Shown here piece by piece: positions 51,771-60,279 of a stretch of 64,000 nt of DNA; within the stretch, counting starts at the first letter, position 1; each line of letters begins with the position of its first letter. The DNA is from Thermofilum sp. NZ13 (GTDB taxonomy: Archaea; Thermoproteota; Thermoprotei; Thermofilales; Thermofilaceae), in contig NDWX01000002.1 of assembly GCA_002855745.1 (NCBI GenBank), positions 124,001 to 188,000 on the forward strand, in the 5' to 3' direction. The translations under genes and the position numbers were made by a program. The notes below the pieces were generated by a model, which did not search any database, was not told the origin of the DNA, and was given only the letters and a program-made list of their open reading frames with translations.

Positions 51771-52817
51771 ATGAAAGGACTGGCGTCAATCTACGGCTAC
51801 GGGGCGTACATCCCCATTTACAGGATTGAGGCAAAAGAGATTGCGAGGGTGCACACCAAGGGTGGGGAGAAAGCCCCTGTGAAGGCTAAAAGCCTCCCAG
51901 GACCCGACGAGGACTCATTAACCATCGCGTACGAGGCCGCGAAAAACGCTTTGAAGAGGGCAGGCATCGAACCCTCCCTCATAGAGGCGCTCTACATCGG
52001 ATCTGAGAGCCCGCCCTATGCCGTTAAACCGTCGGCCACGGTGATAGCCGAGGCCCTGGGATTCTCGAGGAAGCTCTACGGCATAGACATGGAGTTCGCC
52101 TGCAAGGCGGGAACCACTGCTGTGATCAGCGTTGCAGCCCTAGTTTCAGCTGGAGTGATAAAGTACGGCATGGGCATTGGCACCGACACAGCCCAAGGCA
52201 GACCCGGGGACGAGCTCGAGTACACAGCTGCCGCCGGGGCAGCAGCCTACGTCCTAGGTCCTCTCTCGAGGGAGTCGGTAGCGACAATCGAGCATGTTTA
52301 CAGCTACGTGACCGATACACCGGATTTCTGGCGTCGGGAGGGTGAGAGGTTTCCAATGCACACCTTCCGGTTCACCGGTGACCCGGCGTATTTCCACCAC
52401 ATAGAGAGCGCCGCTAGAGGCTTAATGGAGGAGACGGGGTTAAAGCCCAGCGACTTCAACTACGTTGTGTTCCACCAGCCCAACGTGAAGTTCCCGCAGA
52501 GGACGGCGCAGATGCTGGGGTTCACGGAGGAACAGCTGCGACTGGGCCTGCTCTCAGGGGAGATCGGCAACACTTACGCTGCCGCGTCGCTGATCGGCCT
52601 AGCAAACGTGCTGGATCACGCTAAACCAGGCGAGAGGATACTCGTAGTTTCCTTCGGCAGCGGTGCAGGCTCCGACGCCCTTAGTATAGTCGTAGAGGAG
52701 GGCATTGAGGCTAGAAGGAACCTGGCGCCCAAAGTTTCCCACTACCTTTCAAGGAAAAAGCTCGTAGATTACGCCTACTATCTGAGGTACAGGAGGTATA
52801 TCCACGGGGTGGTCTAA
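51771..52817 (+). CDS. Hydroxymethylglutaryl-CoA synthase
   Basis: Condenses acetyl-CoA and acetoacetyl-CoA to HMG-CoA, the second step of the mevalonate pathway. The 348-residue archaeal form has the nucleophilic cysteine in MEFACKAGTTAV near residue 112, VFHQPNVKFPQ with the catalytic histidine near residue 235, and the C-terminal VSFGSGAGSDALS. Directly followed by thiolase (no gap) and DUF35; in archaea these three proteins form one complex that channels acetoacetyl-CoA. A tattattata-like box lies about 35 bp upstream. Confidence 0.93.
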   Translation: MKGLASIYGYGAYIPIYRIEAKEIARVHTKGGEKAPVKAKSLPGPDEDSLTIAYEAAKNALKRAGIEPSLIEALYIGSESPPYAVKPSATVIAEALGFSRKLYGIDMEFACKAGTTAVISVAALVSAGVIKYGMGIGTDTAQGRPGDELEYTAAAGAAAYVLGPLSRESVATIEHVYSYVTDTPDFWRREGERFPMHTFRFTGDPAYFHHIESAARGLMEETGLKPSDFNYVVFHQPNVKFPQRTAQMLGFTEEQLRLGLLSGEIGNTYAAASLIGLANVLDHAKPGERILVVSFGSGAGSDALSIVVEEGIEARRNLAPKVSHYLSRKKLVDYAYYLRYRRYIHGVV

Positions 52818-53987
52818 ATGGGTAACAGAGTATTTATCGTTGGCATTGGTGCCACAAAAATAGACGAACACTGGGACCTCTCACTCCGCGACTTAATGAC
52901 CGATGCCTCGAGGAAAGCCATCCAGGACGCCGGCCTCTCAAAACGCGACATTGAGGCGGTGTTCGTGGGCAACATGTCATCCGGCTACCTTCAAGGGCAG
53001 GAGCACCTTGGCTCCCTGCTCGCAACGTGGCTTGGAATACCGGGTGTTGCTGCGCATAAAGTCGAGGCAGCCTGCGCCAGCGGCGGGGCAGCCGTTCATA
53101 GCGCCTACCTAGCGGTAAAGTCAGGTGTCTACGACTGCGTGCTGGCGGTTGGAGTGGAGAAGCTCACAGATGCCACAACCAGTGACGCTACGAGCGCACT
53201 GATAATGGCTGAAGACCAGGAGTACGTGGCTTTCGCGGGTTTCTCGTTCGTAGCCCTTAACGCCCTCGTCTACAGAACGTACATGAAGAAGTTCGGCGTT
53301 AAGCAGGAAGACATCGCTCTCTTCGCAGTCCACGACCACAGGTACGCAGCGAACAATCCTCTAGCCCAGTTCCCCAAGCCTGTGACCCTCGATGAGGTCC
53401 TGAGGTCGCCCCCCGTCGCAGACCCGATAAGGCTCTTGGAGAGCGCTCCTCTCGGGGACGGGAGCGCGGCGCTGGTTCTATGCTCCGAGGAAAAGGCCAA
53501 GAGAATCGGGAAAGACGTACTCATCGAGCTCGCGGGGAGCGGGTTAGCCACAGACATACTTAGCCTTCACGACAGGCCCGACCTCACAACCCTGGCGGCA
53601 ACGGTGAAGGCCAAGAGCTCCGCTTTTAAGCAAGCCGGCATTGAATCCAAGGATGTGGACTTGCTCGAGGTCCACGATGCCTTCACAGTGCTAGGCGTGA
53701 TACACTTGGAGGATCTTGGATTCGCCCGTAAAGGCGAGGGGTGGAAACTCCTCAAGGAGGGTCAACTCGAGAGGGATGGTGACCTCCCCACGAACACTAT
53801 GGGAGGTTTGAAGGCTAGAGGTCACCCGGTCGGCGCGACTGGGGTTTACCAGGTATACGACCTAGTCACCCAGCTAAGGGGGGAGGCGGGAGCCAACCAG
53901 GTCCCCGACGCGGAAGTGGGCTTAGCTCAGAACGTCGGGGGTGTTGGGGGGACGGTTGTGGTTAACATCGTGAGAAGGGTGAGGTAG
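52818..53987 (+). CDS. Acetyl-CoA acetyltransferase (archaeal thiolase)
   Basis: Forms acetoacetyl-CoA from two acetyl-CoA for the mevalonate pathway. The 389-residue protein has the acyl-accepting cysteine in VEAACASGGAAVHSAY near residue 85, the catalytic histidine regions EVHDAFTVLG and GLKARGHPVGATG, and the end VGGVGGTVVVNIV. The ATG follows the HMG-CoA synthase stop directly, and DUF35 starts 1 bp after its own TAG stop. Confidence 0.93.
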   Translation: MGNRVFIVGIGATKIDEHWDLSLRDLMTDASRKAIQDAGLSKRDIEAVFVGNMSSGYLQGQEHLGSLLATWLGIPGVAAHKVEAACASGGAAVHSAYLAVKSGVYDCVLAVGVEKLTDATTSDATSALIMAEDQEYVAFAGFSFVALNALVYRTYMKKFGVKQEDIALFAVHDHRYAANNPLAQFPKPVTLDEVLRSPPVADPIRLLESAPLGDGSAALVLCSEEKAKRIGKDVLIELAGSGLATDILSLHDRPDLTTLAATVKAKSSAFKQAGIESKDVDLLEVHDAFTVLGVIHLEDLGFARKGEGWKLLKEGQLERDGDLPTNTMGGLKARGHPVGATGVYQVYDLVTQLRGEAGANQVPDAEVGLAQNVGGVGGTVVVNIVRRVR

Positions 53988-53988
53988 A

Positions 53989-54402
53989 GTGGCGTACATG
54001 AGGAGTGTTCCAAGGGTTTGGCGTGAAAGGGTAACGAAGTACAGGTTGATAGGGGGTGCTTGCAAGGACTGCGGGAAGACCTTCTACCCGTACAGGCGAA
54101 GCTGCCCTGTCTGCGGCTCTGATAACGTCGAGCCGAGGAAGCTGCCGGAGACCGGGGTCATCGAGACGTTCAGCATTGTGAGGTCGCCGCCCGCGGAGTT
54201 CGTGGGCCAAGCGCCCTACGTCGTTGCTTTAGTGAGGCTAGACGATGGAACACTCGTTCCCGCGCAGATAACTGACGTTGAGCCGGATGAAGTACACGAG
54301 GGGATGAGGGTAGAGGCTGTCTTCAGAAGATACAGAGAACAGGGAGAGAAAGGGATAATAGAGTACGGCATTAAGTTCAGACCTGTGATCAATAACGAGT
54401 GA
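53989..54402 (+). CDS. DUF35 OB-fold zinc protein, scaffold of the thiolase / HMG-CoA synthase complex
   Basis: A 137-residue protein with an N-terminal zinc ribbon (CKDCGKTFYPYRRSCPVCGS) and an OB-fold domain (GVIETFSIVRSPPAEF, PYVVALVRLDDGTLVPAQ). In archaea DUF35 binds thiolase and HMG-CoA synthase together and shares a CoA-binding pocket with them. Third gene of the operon; the GTG start lies 1 bp after the thiolase stop. Confidence 0.92.
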   Translation: MAYMRSVPRVWRERVTKYRLIGGACKDCGKTFYPYRRSCPVCGSDNVEPRKLPETGVIETFSIVRSPPAEFVGQAPYVVALVRLDDGTLVPAQITDVEPDEVHEGMRVEAVFRRYREQGEKGIIEYGIKFRPVINNE

Positions 54403-54427
54403 GGAAAAGACAGCTCGCGAGAAACTA

Positions 54428-54721
54428 GTGGAGATTTTTCTCAGTAACCCTGGCGTAGAGTTCACTCTCCACGATCTTCTCCAAATGCTCTCCCTCAGGA
54501 GCTCCGACGCGAAAAGGCTACTCGACGACATAAACCACGCGGCTAAGACTATCAGAAGAGCAACAAATAACAGCGCCTTTATCGCCATGAAACCCCCCGT
54601 TTGCCGCGACTGCGGGTACGTTTTCACAAGCCTCGAGAGCGCGCGCAAGCCTAGCAGGTGTCCCCGATGCAAAAGCGAGCGGATATTACAGCCAAGCTTC
54701 ATTCTAGTCAAGCGAAAGTAA
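54428..54721 (+). CDS. Small HTH and zinc-ribbon protein
   Basis: A 97-residue protein: an N-terminal helical HTH-like part (FTLHDLLQMLSLRSSDAKRL) and a C-terminal rubredoxin-type zinc ribbon CRDCGYVFTSLESARKPSRC with CPRCKSERI overlapping. It is a conserved archaeal type of likely transcription regulator. The frame stays open upstream to 54389 but without a standard start, so I use GTG 54428. Same strand and 25 bp after DUF35, probably co-transcribed. Confidence 0.72.
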   Translation: MEIFLSNPGVEFTLHDLLQMLSLRSSDAKRLLDDINHAAKTIRRATNNSAFIAMKPPVCRDCGYVFTSLESARKPSRCPRCKSERILQPSFILVKRK

Positions 54722-54729
54722 GTCGTGGA

Positions 54730-55803
54730 TCAGTCATTACTCTCCTCCGCGAGGACCCCCGCAATGGCCGTCAAAATAGACGGCGCGGCTACGTCGGTCG
54801 CTAAGGTGACTCCCGGCAGGACGTCTATCACTAAGTCCGAGAAGCGGAGCACGCCTGTCGGGAGTCCTTCACGCGACCCGATCAACACTAGGACCTTGTC
54901 GCTATTCTCGAAAATTCTCCGCACATCTCGCTTGACCTCGCCGACGTACCTGCCTTTGGTGGACGTGGCGATGATAGGAATGTTCCGCTCGCGGTAATCC
55001 CTTACTAGCTGGTAAAGGTCGAAGAGGTTCACCGGCACCCTATGGACTTTCCTACTGTAGCTGCGCGTCTGTATGCTGTAACGAGAATCTATGCCTTCAA
55101 GCACACCTCTGATGAAGCCAGCTAGCGGCCGGGCATCGACAGGAGTATATGGTGTGATGACGAGTTCCTTTACCTCGAAGGACTGAACAGCCCTACCTAT
55201 GCGGACTCCGACCTTGTAGGAGGCTTCGGCGTCAGCGAGGTACGGGACTTGACCTATCACTATTTTTCTAAGGTGCACTAGAACGTTCGGTTTCCTATCG
55301 TAGCTTTTCCTGAAGACTACTGACCCCGGGGTTACGGAGACGTAGGCGGTATCTCCCAGTACTTCAACCCAGAAGATCTTGTCGGGGTTTTCGAGATCGA
55401 CGGGGTTGCCTCTCACGCTCTGCACGCACGCCCCCGCTTTGACATTCACATCTATAGAGGTGAAGCTATGATGCCCTCTGCGTTCGGTGCGAACCGCGAA
55501 GGACTCCGACTCACCCAGCACCTGTGGAGCAAGGCTCCTCACAGCCTCGCATATCTCTTCCAAGTCTGCCTTTACAGCCCGGTAAATCGGGAGAACTCTT
55601 TCGGCCTCTACTACTCGCGACGAGAGCTCTTTCGTCAACAGGTCCACATCGAATCCCTGGCAGTACACGATGATGAGCCCTTGAAAACCTCCGGGCATGG
55701 GCTCAGCCTCGACGCCGAACTCCTCCTTTATCCGGCTTGCGGCCACTCTCTCGAGGCCTAGGTGGGTCGTTACTACCAGGCAAGGCTTAAGTTCCACGAC
55801 CAC
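54730..55803 (-). CDS. THUMP-domain protein fused to a SPOUT RNA methyltransferase
   Basis: About 357 residues. The N-terminal part (LVVTTHLGLERVAASRIKEE, then FAVRTERRGHHSFTSIDVN) is a THUMP-type RNA-binding module; the C-terminal part (residues about 200-350) ends in a SPOUT knot with VLVLIGSREGLPTGVLRFSD and VIDVLPGVTLATDVAAPSIL. It probably methylates tRNA or rRNA; target unknown. I set the start at GTG 55803, 27 bp after a cttttaaac box; the longer frame overlaps the next gene. Confidence 0.8.
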   Translation of the reverse strand: MVVELKPCLVVTTHLGLERVAASRIKEEFGVEAEPMPGGFQGLIIVYCQGFDVDLLTKELSSRVVEAERVLPIYRAVKADLEEICEAVRSLAPQVLGESESFAVRTERRGHHSFTSIDVNVKAGACVQSVRGNPVDLENPDKIFWVEVLGDTAYVSVTPGSVVFRKSYDRKPNVLVHLRKIVIGQVPYLADAEASYKVGVRIGRAVQSFEVKELVITPYTPVDARPLAGFIRGVLEGIDSRYSIQTRSYSRKVHRVPVNLFDLYQLVRDYRERNIPIIATSTKGRYVGEVKRDVRRIFENSDKVLVLIGSREGLPTGVLRFSDLVIDVLPGVTLATDVAAPSILTAIAGVLAEESND

Positions 55804-55828
55804 ACACCCTCTGATGGCGTGCGGGCTT

Positions 55829-57136
55829 TTAAACTGTCCTTGTGATTGTTGAGAAAAAGAAGCCGTCTGTCCGGTGGAGGTGGGGGTAAAGCCTGTAGCA
55901 CCCATCGCAGGGCTTGATCAGCCTGCTCTCGAGGCTCGGAGGGAGCATGGGCTTCAAGGGCTTGAAGGTTTTCTCCAGCTTTGCCAAAACCTTTTCACCC
56001 TCCTCTGGAAAGATCGAGCACGTAGAGAAAAGTATTGGGGCGCGAGGTTTAGATAACTTCAGAGCATTCCTAAGCAAGAGAACCTGGGTCTGGCTTATTT
56101 TCTCCAGATCGCTCCGGCTCAGATCCCAGAGGGCGAGCCTAAGACCCGGGTCCCGCGGGATTGCGCCGCTGTTAGTACACGGTGCGTCTACGACGACGCC
56201 GTCGAAAAGCTTCCTCGACTGGAAGAACCTCCCGTCGGAGCACACGAGGTCGTACACGCAACGAGATGAGTCCATGAAGCTCCTGCATGATGGCAATCTC
56301 TTCTGAGACACATCTACGGCTATGATCTCAGCCTCTCTTGCCTTGTTGCAGACGATAGAGGACTTAAGGCAGGGAGCTGCAGCTAAGTCGGCAATGAGGC
56401 CGCGGGGGTTGAGCGATAGAAACGCTTCCACGGCGATTACACTGGCCTTATCCTGGTAGACCGCGCCCTTTGGGAGCTGCGGTAAGGGATCATCCGCATT
56501 CAACTCTACTGACAGCAGTGATTGGGTATCCTCGTCTATCTTCACAGAAAAACCGCGCCCCGACAAGTACTCTTTGACGCGGTCGATCAAGCCGGGTTCA
56601 GCCACCCTTATCCACACGTGCCTTCGATTTAACGACCTCAAGACATTCCTCGAAGCCTTTTCTCCGAACGTCGCTAGGGCAGTCTCAGCTACCAACGGAG
56701 GTATGCTTTCTTCGTAGGCTAAGCGTTGAGCGGTGGGCAACTCCTTGATTTCAAGCGTAGCCTGCTCGATAGCGCGCTCAGACAGTAGAGACATGAGACT
56801 GTCGCTGAGCAAACCACCTCTTACAGCTTTTAGCTTGAGGCGGGTCTCCCAATTTTCCCGTACGAGGTAGAAAGCTACTAGGAAAGCCATTCCCCTGCGC
56901 AGAGGCAGAGACTCTTTACCGTGCTTCCTCAGAGTAAACATTGCAGGACCGATATTTTCAAGCGTGCGTTTGGAAAGCAGGTAGACAGCTTTTCGCTCAC
57001 CTGGCTTCAAGCTGAACTCCCCAAGAGCCTCTTGGAAAGCCGAGTCCAGCGACAGCGAGTGTCTCGATATAAGCTCTAGGACTCTAACGCTAGCCCTAAA
57101 CACTACTGGCGTAAGGTTTTCGAGTACAATCTCCAT
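55829..57136 (-). CDS. RNA m5C methyltransferase (NOL1/NOP2/Sun, RsmB-like)
   Basis: About 435 residues. An N-terminal all-helical NusB-like domain is followed by the Rossmann methyltransferase domain: LIADLAAAPCLKSSIVCNK (SAM loop), VVVDAPCTNSGAIPRDPGLR (catalytic cysteine motif IV) and LFSTCSIFPEEGE (motif VI cysteine). The SAM loop lacks the usual glycine-rich PGGK text (here APCLKSS), which is a deviation. I use ATG 57136; an upstream TTG would add 67 residues that are basic and unlike the family. Confidence 0.82.
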   Translation of the reverse strand: MEIVLENLTPVVFRASVRVLELISRHSLSLDSAFQEALGEFSLKPGERKAVYLLSKRTLENIGPAMFTLRKHGKESLPLRRGMAFLVAFYLVRENWETRLKLKAVRGGLLSDSLMSLLSERAIEQATLEIKELPTAQRLAYEESIPPLVAETALATFGEKASRNVLRSLNRRHVWIRVAEPGLIDRVKEYLSGRGFSVKIDEDTQSLLSVELNADDPLPQLPKGAVYQDKASVIAVEAFLSLNPRGLIADLAAAPCLKSSIVCNKAREAEIIAVDVSQKRLPSCRSFMDSSRCVYDLVCSDGRFFQSRKLFDGVVVDAPCTNSGAIPRDPGLRLALWDLSRSDLEKISQTQVLLLRNALKLSKPRAPILFSTCSIFPEEGEKVLAKLEKTFKPLKPMLPPSLESRLIKPCDGCYRLYPHLHRTDGFFFSTITRTV

Positions 57137-57439
57137 GTGAAGCAATGGTACGTCTTGGCTTTTTCTTCGTTTCGTCCCTGCGTTCGCCCTCGGTCTTTTT
57201 CTTCTTATCCTAAGGCTTGAGTGAAAGTTTGGGGGCTGCTCGATCTCGGAATAGATTTCCAGGCGCAACCATAGAGGAGCATACCGGGCAGGTGAACCGT
57301 GCTTGATCAGGAGCAAGGCGGCAAGGTCACTTAGCACAATTGTCGCCTTTACTGGGTCAAAAGCAAAGAGCTTTCAAGGGGGCTCTTTAGACAGAGGGGG
57401 CGGATGTGTCGGGCGGGGACGTTGCGCGCGATGTGATCA
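57137..57439. other. Gap of about 300 bp between methyltransferase and membrane regulator genes
   Basis: No independent gene is convincing. The methyltransferase frame stays open to a TTG at 57337 and would encode a basic segment (RIRRKRPRANAGTKRRK), which could be a real N-terminal extension or a separate small basic protein. I see no RNA gene or terminator. Confidence 0.4.
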
Positions 57440-58261
57440 TTAGAAGAATCTTTGAATAATAAAGGCGATATTGTAGCTTACATACGTTGCTGTGAACACG
57501 GCTATGAACGCTCTCTCCGTCGGCAAACGCTTGTATACCTTTAGGGTAGCTGTAAGCAACCCGATGACGAGAATCTGAGTTATGCGGAAAAGTACGTTGA
57601 GGTACAGGATGTCTAGTGGCAGCAAGGCTAGGATGCTCAAGGGGAGCGTGGCGGCGAGTACCGTGGCGATGTACTCGATGCTAATTCTCTTCTCGCCTCC
57701 CATAAGCCTAGATGGAGCTTCAAGCGCTGTTAAGAGAACTACGAGGCCTGCTAGCGCGGGAAGCAACCTGTAGACGCCCGTGACGGGCAGGAAGAGCTGG
57801 TCAAGCCCAAAACACACGTATGCACCGTAAATTGAGGACACCCCCGTCAGTAGCGAGTAAGCCGCAAGCATGAGAAGCGACAGCTTGGGATCAGAGTACA
57901 GAAACGATACCAGGCTCTCCGGGACCAGCACTGGGAGGATGTACTTTTCTACCCATGCAGCGGCGCCTCTTTTTTCCGAGATTAAAGTCCTTATGCGGGA
58001 CTCGTTCTCCAGCATAAAGCGGTAGAGCCTAAAGCCCTTCTCCGTCAACACGTACTTACGCTTCTCGTTTTTAGCTATAAACCCCTCAAGCTTGTCGAGA
58101 TTATAGTAGAGGTTGCCGGTACTGGTCCCGACGGCTGACTTCAGCTCACTGAAGGAGGCCTCGCCTCTCTCACCCAGCGTCCTCAGTATGGCCCTCATGT
58201 AGGGGTTACCTATTATCGCGTAAACCTGCTCGAGGTCTGCGTCGCGCTGAGGCTCCTGCAT
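57440..58261 (-). CDS. Membrane-bound winged-helix regulator
   Basis: A 273-residue protein. The N-terminal 90 residues form an ArsR-like winged helix (NPYMRAILRTLGERGEASFS, TSTGNLYYNLDKLEGFI, KRKYVLTEKG). The rest has about five membrane helices (LLMLAAYSLLTGVSSIYGAY, LLPALAGLVVLLTALEA, YIATVLAATLPLSILALLPL and others). Such HTH-membrane fusions may sense envelope signals; the target is unknown. Confidence 0.75.
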   Translation of the reverse strand: MQEPQRDADLEQVYAIIGNPYMRAILRTLGERGEASFSELKSAVGTSTGNLYYNLDKLEGFIAKNEKRKYVLTEKGFRLYRFMLENESRIRTLISEKRGAAAWVEKYILPVLVPESLVSFLYSDPKLSLLMLAAYSLLTGVSSIYGAYVCFGLDQLFLPVTGVYRLLPALAGLVVLLTALEAPSRLMGGEKRISIEYIATVLAATLPLSILALLPLDILYLNVLFRITQILVIGLLTATLKVYKRLPTERAFIAVFTATYVSYNIAFIIQRFF

Positions 58262-58379
58262 AGTGCGTGTCTAGCAACATGTTTTGTGGTAAATATAGCT
58301 TTAGGGCAACGCTTCGAGCCAGGTCTCAGACCGTAAGCGCGAGCTATATTAGGCTCCTGAACTTACTTTTTCTTGCAGA

Positions 58380-59117
58380 ATGCCGAGAATAATACCCGTG
58401 GCAGGGCTAGCTGTCTTTAGCGAGAGCGATTTCGAAGAGCTTGACAGGAGGCTTTCGCTAATGGAGGGTACGGGAGCGTGGATACAGATCGTGACCACGT
58501 GGAACACCCTTGTAGCTGAGAGCGTGGGCGAGGTGGTCGACGCGTTTTACGACCGCAATCTCTATCTCGCGTCCCTAAGGTTCGGTTACGTCGCAGGTAT
58601 CGACGTTGAAGACTTCGAGAAAATCTGCATGATGGCAGACGAGTCGGCGGGTAGGACTATAATTATCTTGAGGCCCGGCGAGATCTCGAGTAGGGAGCTT
58701 GAGCGGATGTACGACGTAGCCGCGACATACAAAGTGAAGGTTCTCCTGGAGCCAGGGAATCCCTCTGAGCTCAGGAGAGTGAGCAGAGCTATTGGCTCCT
58801 TCGCCGGGGGAGTTATGGGCCTTTCAATGACCGAGGAAGACTACCCGTCGACAGATTCTTTCGCGGAAGCTCTGAGGAACAACCTGCAGATAACTAGGAA
58901 TCTTAACATCTCGAATTACGAGGAGGGTCAACCAGCATCCATTCTCATCCCTTCGCAGTACAACAACCCAAAGCTGCTTCGATTTCTCGTCAAGCAGAGA
59001 TTTGAGGGCTTCCTGACCCTCTTCTACGGGAGGGGAAGCGTCGACGACGCCTGGCTCATCCGGCAAATTCTAAGCCTAAAGGAGCAGCTCGCATCGCTCG
59101 AGGAGGGGGAGGATTAA
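58380..59117 (+). CDS. Uncharacterised alpha/beta protein
   Basis: A 245-residue soluble protein with alternating strands and helices (GAWIQIVTTWNTLVAES, RTIIILRPGEISSRELERM, KVKVLLEPGNPSELRRV, FEGFLTLFYGRGSVDDAWL). The pattern suggests a TIM-barrel, perhaps of the sugar-isomerase-like kind, but I cannot name a family or an active site. The stop overlaps the convergent zinc-ribbon gene by 4 bp. Confidence 0.65.
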   Translation: MPRIIPVAGLAVFSESDFEELDRRLSLMEGTGAWIQIVTTWNTLVAESVGEVVDAFYDRNLYLASLRFGYVAGIDVEDFEKICMMADESAGRTIIILRPGEISSRELERMYDVAATYKVKVLLEPGNPSELRRVSRAIGSFAGGVMGLSMTEEDYPSTDSFAEALRNNLQITRNLNISNYEEGQPASILIPSQYNNPKLLRFLVKQRFEGFLTLFYGRGSVDDAWLIRQILSLKEQLASLEEGED

Positions 59118-59506
59118 AGAACCACTTCCAATACGAGCGCGCCGTGATACCCACAGTTTTCGCACACGTAAAGCGGCGGAGTGAGGCCGACTACCCCGAT
59201 TTCAACTATCCTAGTGCTCCCGCACACCGGGCACACTTTCACCGTGGGCTCTCTGCCCCTCTCTGCTTTGATTGCGAGAGGACTACCCTCAACGGCTATC
59301 CTCTCTTCAGGAACGCCATTAGCAACCAAGAACTCTATGGCTTCGTCTTTGCTCGAGTACGGAAGACTGGAGAAGCACACCTCCCCTGCGCTTTCAACGC
59401 GAAGATTTAACTTCTCCTCGACCCATCGCCTTGCCGAGCAGTCAAACTCGACACACAGTACCTCCCCGCACCTAACTACGTTGTAGAACGTTTCAGGATA
59501 GTGCAT
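59114..59506 (-). CDS. Zinc-ribbon protein
   Basis: A 130-residue protein with a C-terminal zinc ribbon CPVCGSTRIVEIGVVGLTPP closing with CENCGYHG, and an N-terminal domain with paired cysteines (CGEVLCVEFDCSARRWVEEK). I place the start at ATG 59506, which has a strong SD (gaggagtga) five bases upstream; a longer frame to 59527 exists. Function unknown. Confidence 0.65.
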   Translation of the reverse strand: MHYPETFYNVVRCGEVLCVEFDCSARRWVEEKLNLRVESAGEVCFSSLPYSSKDEAIEFLVANGVPEERIAVEGSPLAIKAERGREPTVKVCPVCGSTRIVEIGVVGLTPPLYVCENCGYHGALVLEVVL

Positions 59507-59568
59507 TGAATCACTCCTCGCGGGCACACAAATTTATGCTTTTCACTATAACCTGGGAGGGGAGTCGT

Positions 59569-60084
59569 ATGGGCGAGTGGGGGCTCAGAGCCTTGTTTTT
59601 GGCTGTAGCCGCACTAACGCTGGTCTCCCTCATTGCGCTCGGGTACTTTCAAGAGATAAACCCCTCCGAGGCAAAACAGCTCTACGAGTCAACAGAGCGG
59701 TACTTCGAGAGCTTACTGGTCCCAGGGGATTTCGAAGCTACGGCGACGAACGTGCTGGTAGATTTCGCGCTACTGGTTCTGTCGTGTAACATCCCCATTA
59801 TTGGACCGGTCGTGGCAGGAGCCACATCCTACTACGCTGGCTACACTCTTAAAGCTCAGCATGTGGTCACTGGTCGAGGTGATCTCACTGTCATCGCAAC
59901 CGATGTCGTAAACCTTCTCCAGATCATGGCCATTACTGTCGCTTGTGCAGAGGGATTATTCCTTACATACAAGGTCGTAAGGCGGGAAAAGGCAGAGGTC
60001 CTCGGTACACTAGCGGTTATCACAGTCGAGCTGGGGTTGATCGTCCTCTCAGTCGTAATAGAGGCCCTGCAAGCACTCGCTTAG
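59569..60084 (+). CDS. SpoIIM-like membrane protein
   Basis: A 171-residue protein with about four membrane helices (ALFLAVAALTLVSLIALGYF, VLVDFALLVLSCNIPIIGPV, VVNLLQIMAITVACAEGLFL, LAVITVELGLIVLSVVIEAL). Order and the central N-x-P-type turn (SCNIPIIGPVVAG) resemble the SpoIIM/DUF95 family of stage II sporulation M-like proteins, which is widespread in archaea. The ATG at 59569 has ggaggggag directly upstream. Confidence 0.6.
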   Translation: MGEWGLRALFLAVAALTLVSLIALGYFQEINPSEAKQLYESTERYFESLLVPGDFEATATNVLVDFALLVLSCNIPIIGPVVAGATSYYAGYTLKAQHVVTGRGDLTVIATDVVNLLQIMAITVACAEGLFLTYKVVRREKAEVLGTLAVITVELGLIVLSVVIEALQALA

Positions 60085-60095
60085 CGGGCCCTCCT

Positions 60096-60118
60096 GCCAT
60101 TCTCGAATGGCGCTTTTT
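60096..60118 (+). terminator. Intrinsic-type terminator after the SpoIIM-like gene
   Basis: A perfect 6-bp stem GCCATT/AATGGC with loop CTCG, then GC and TTTTT, 11 bp past the stop at 60084. Confidence 0.65.
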
Positions 60119-60279
60119 GCATCCGCTTCATTGAGATTTTCTAGGTTTGGTGAACTTCACAGAGGAGCGGCCCAAGCCGAGGAACCCCCGCTGGCTTAGC
60201 GGGAAAAATATCGTAATTAGACCTCGTTATTGCTAAATTTTAAAATATTAACGCAGTGTGATAGATAACGGGTGAACGC

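Noticed and set aside
55804-55905. N-terminal extension of the THUMP-SPOUT protein
   Set aside because: It overlaps the next gene, lacks family-like sequence and includes the promoter box at 55826-55835.
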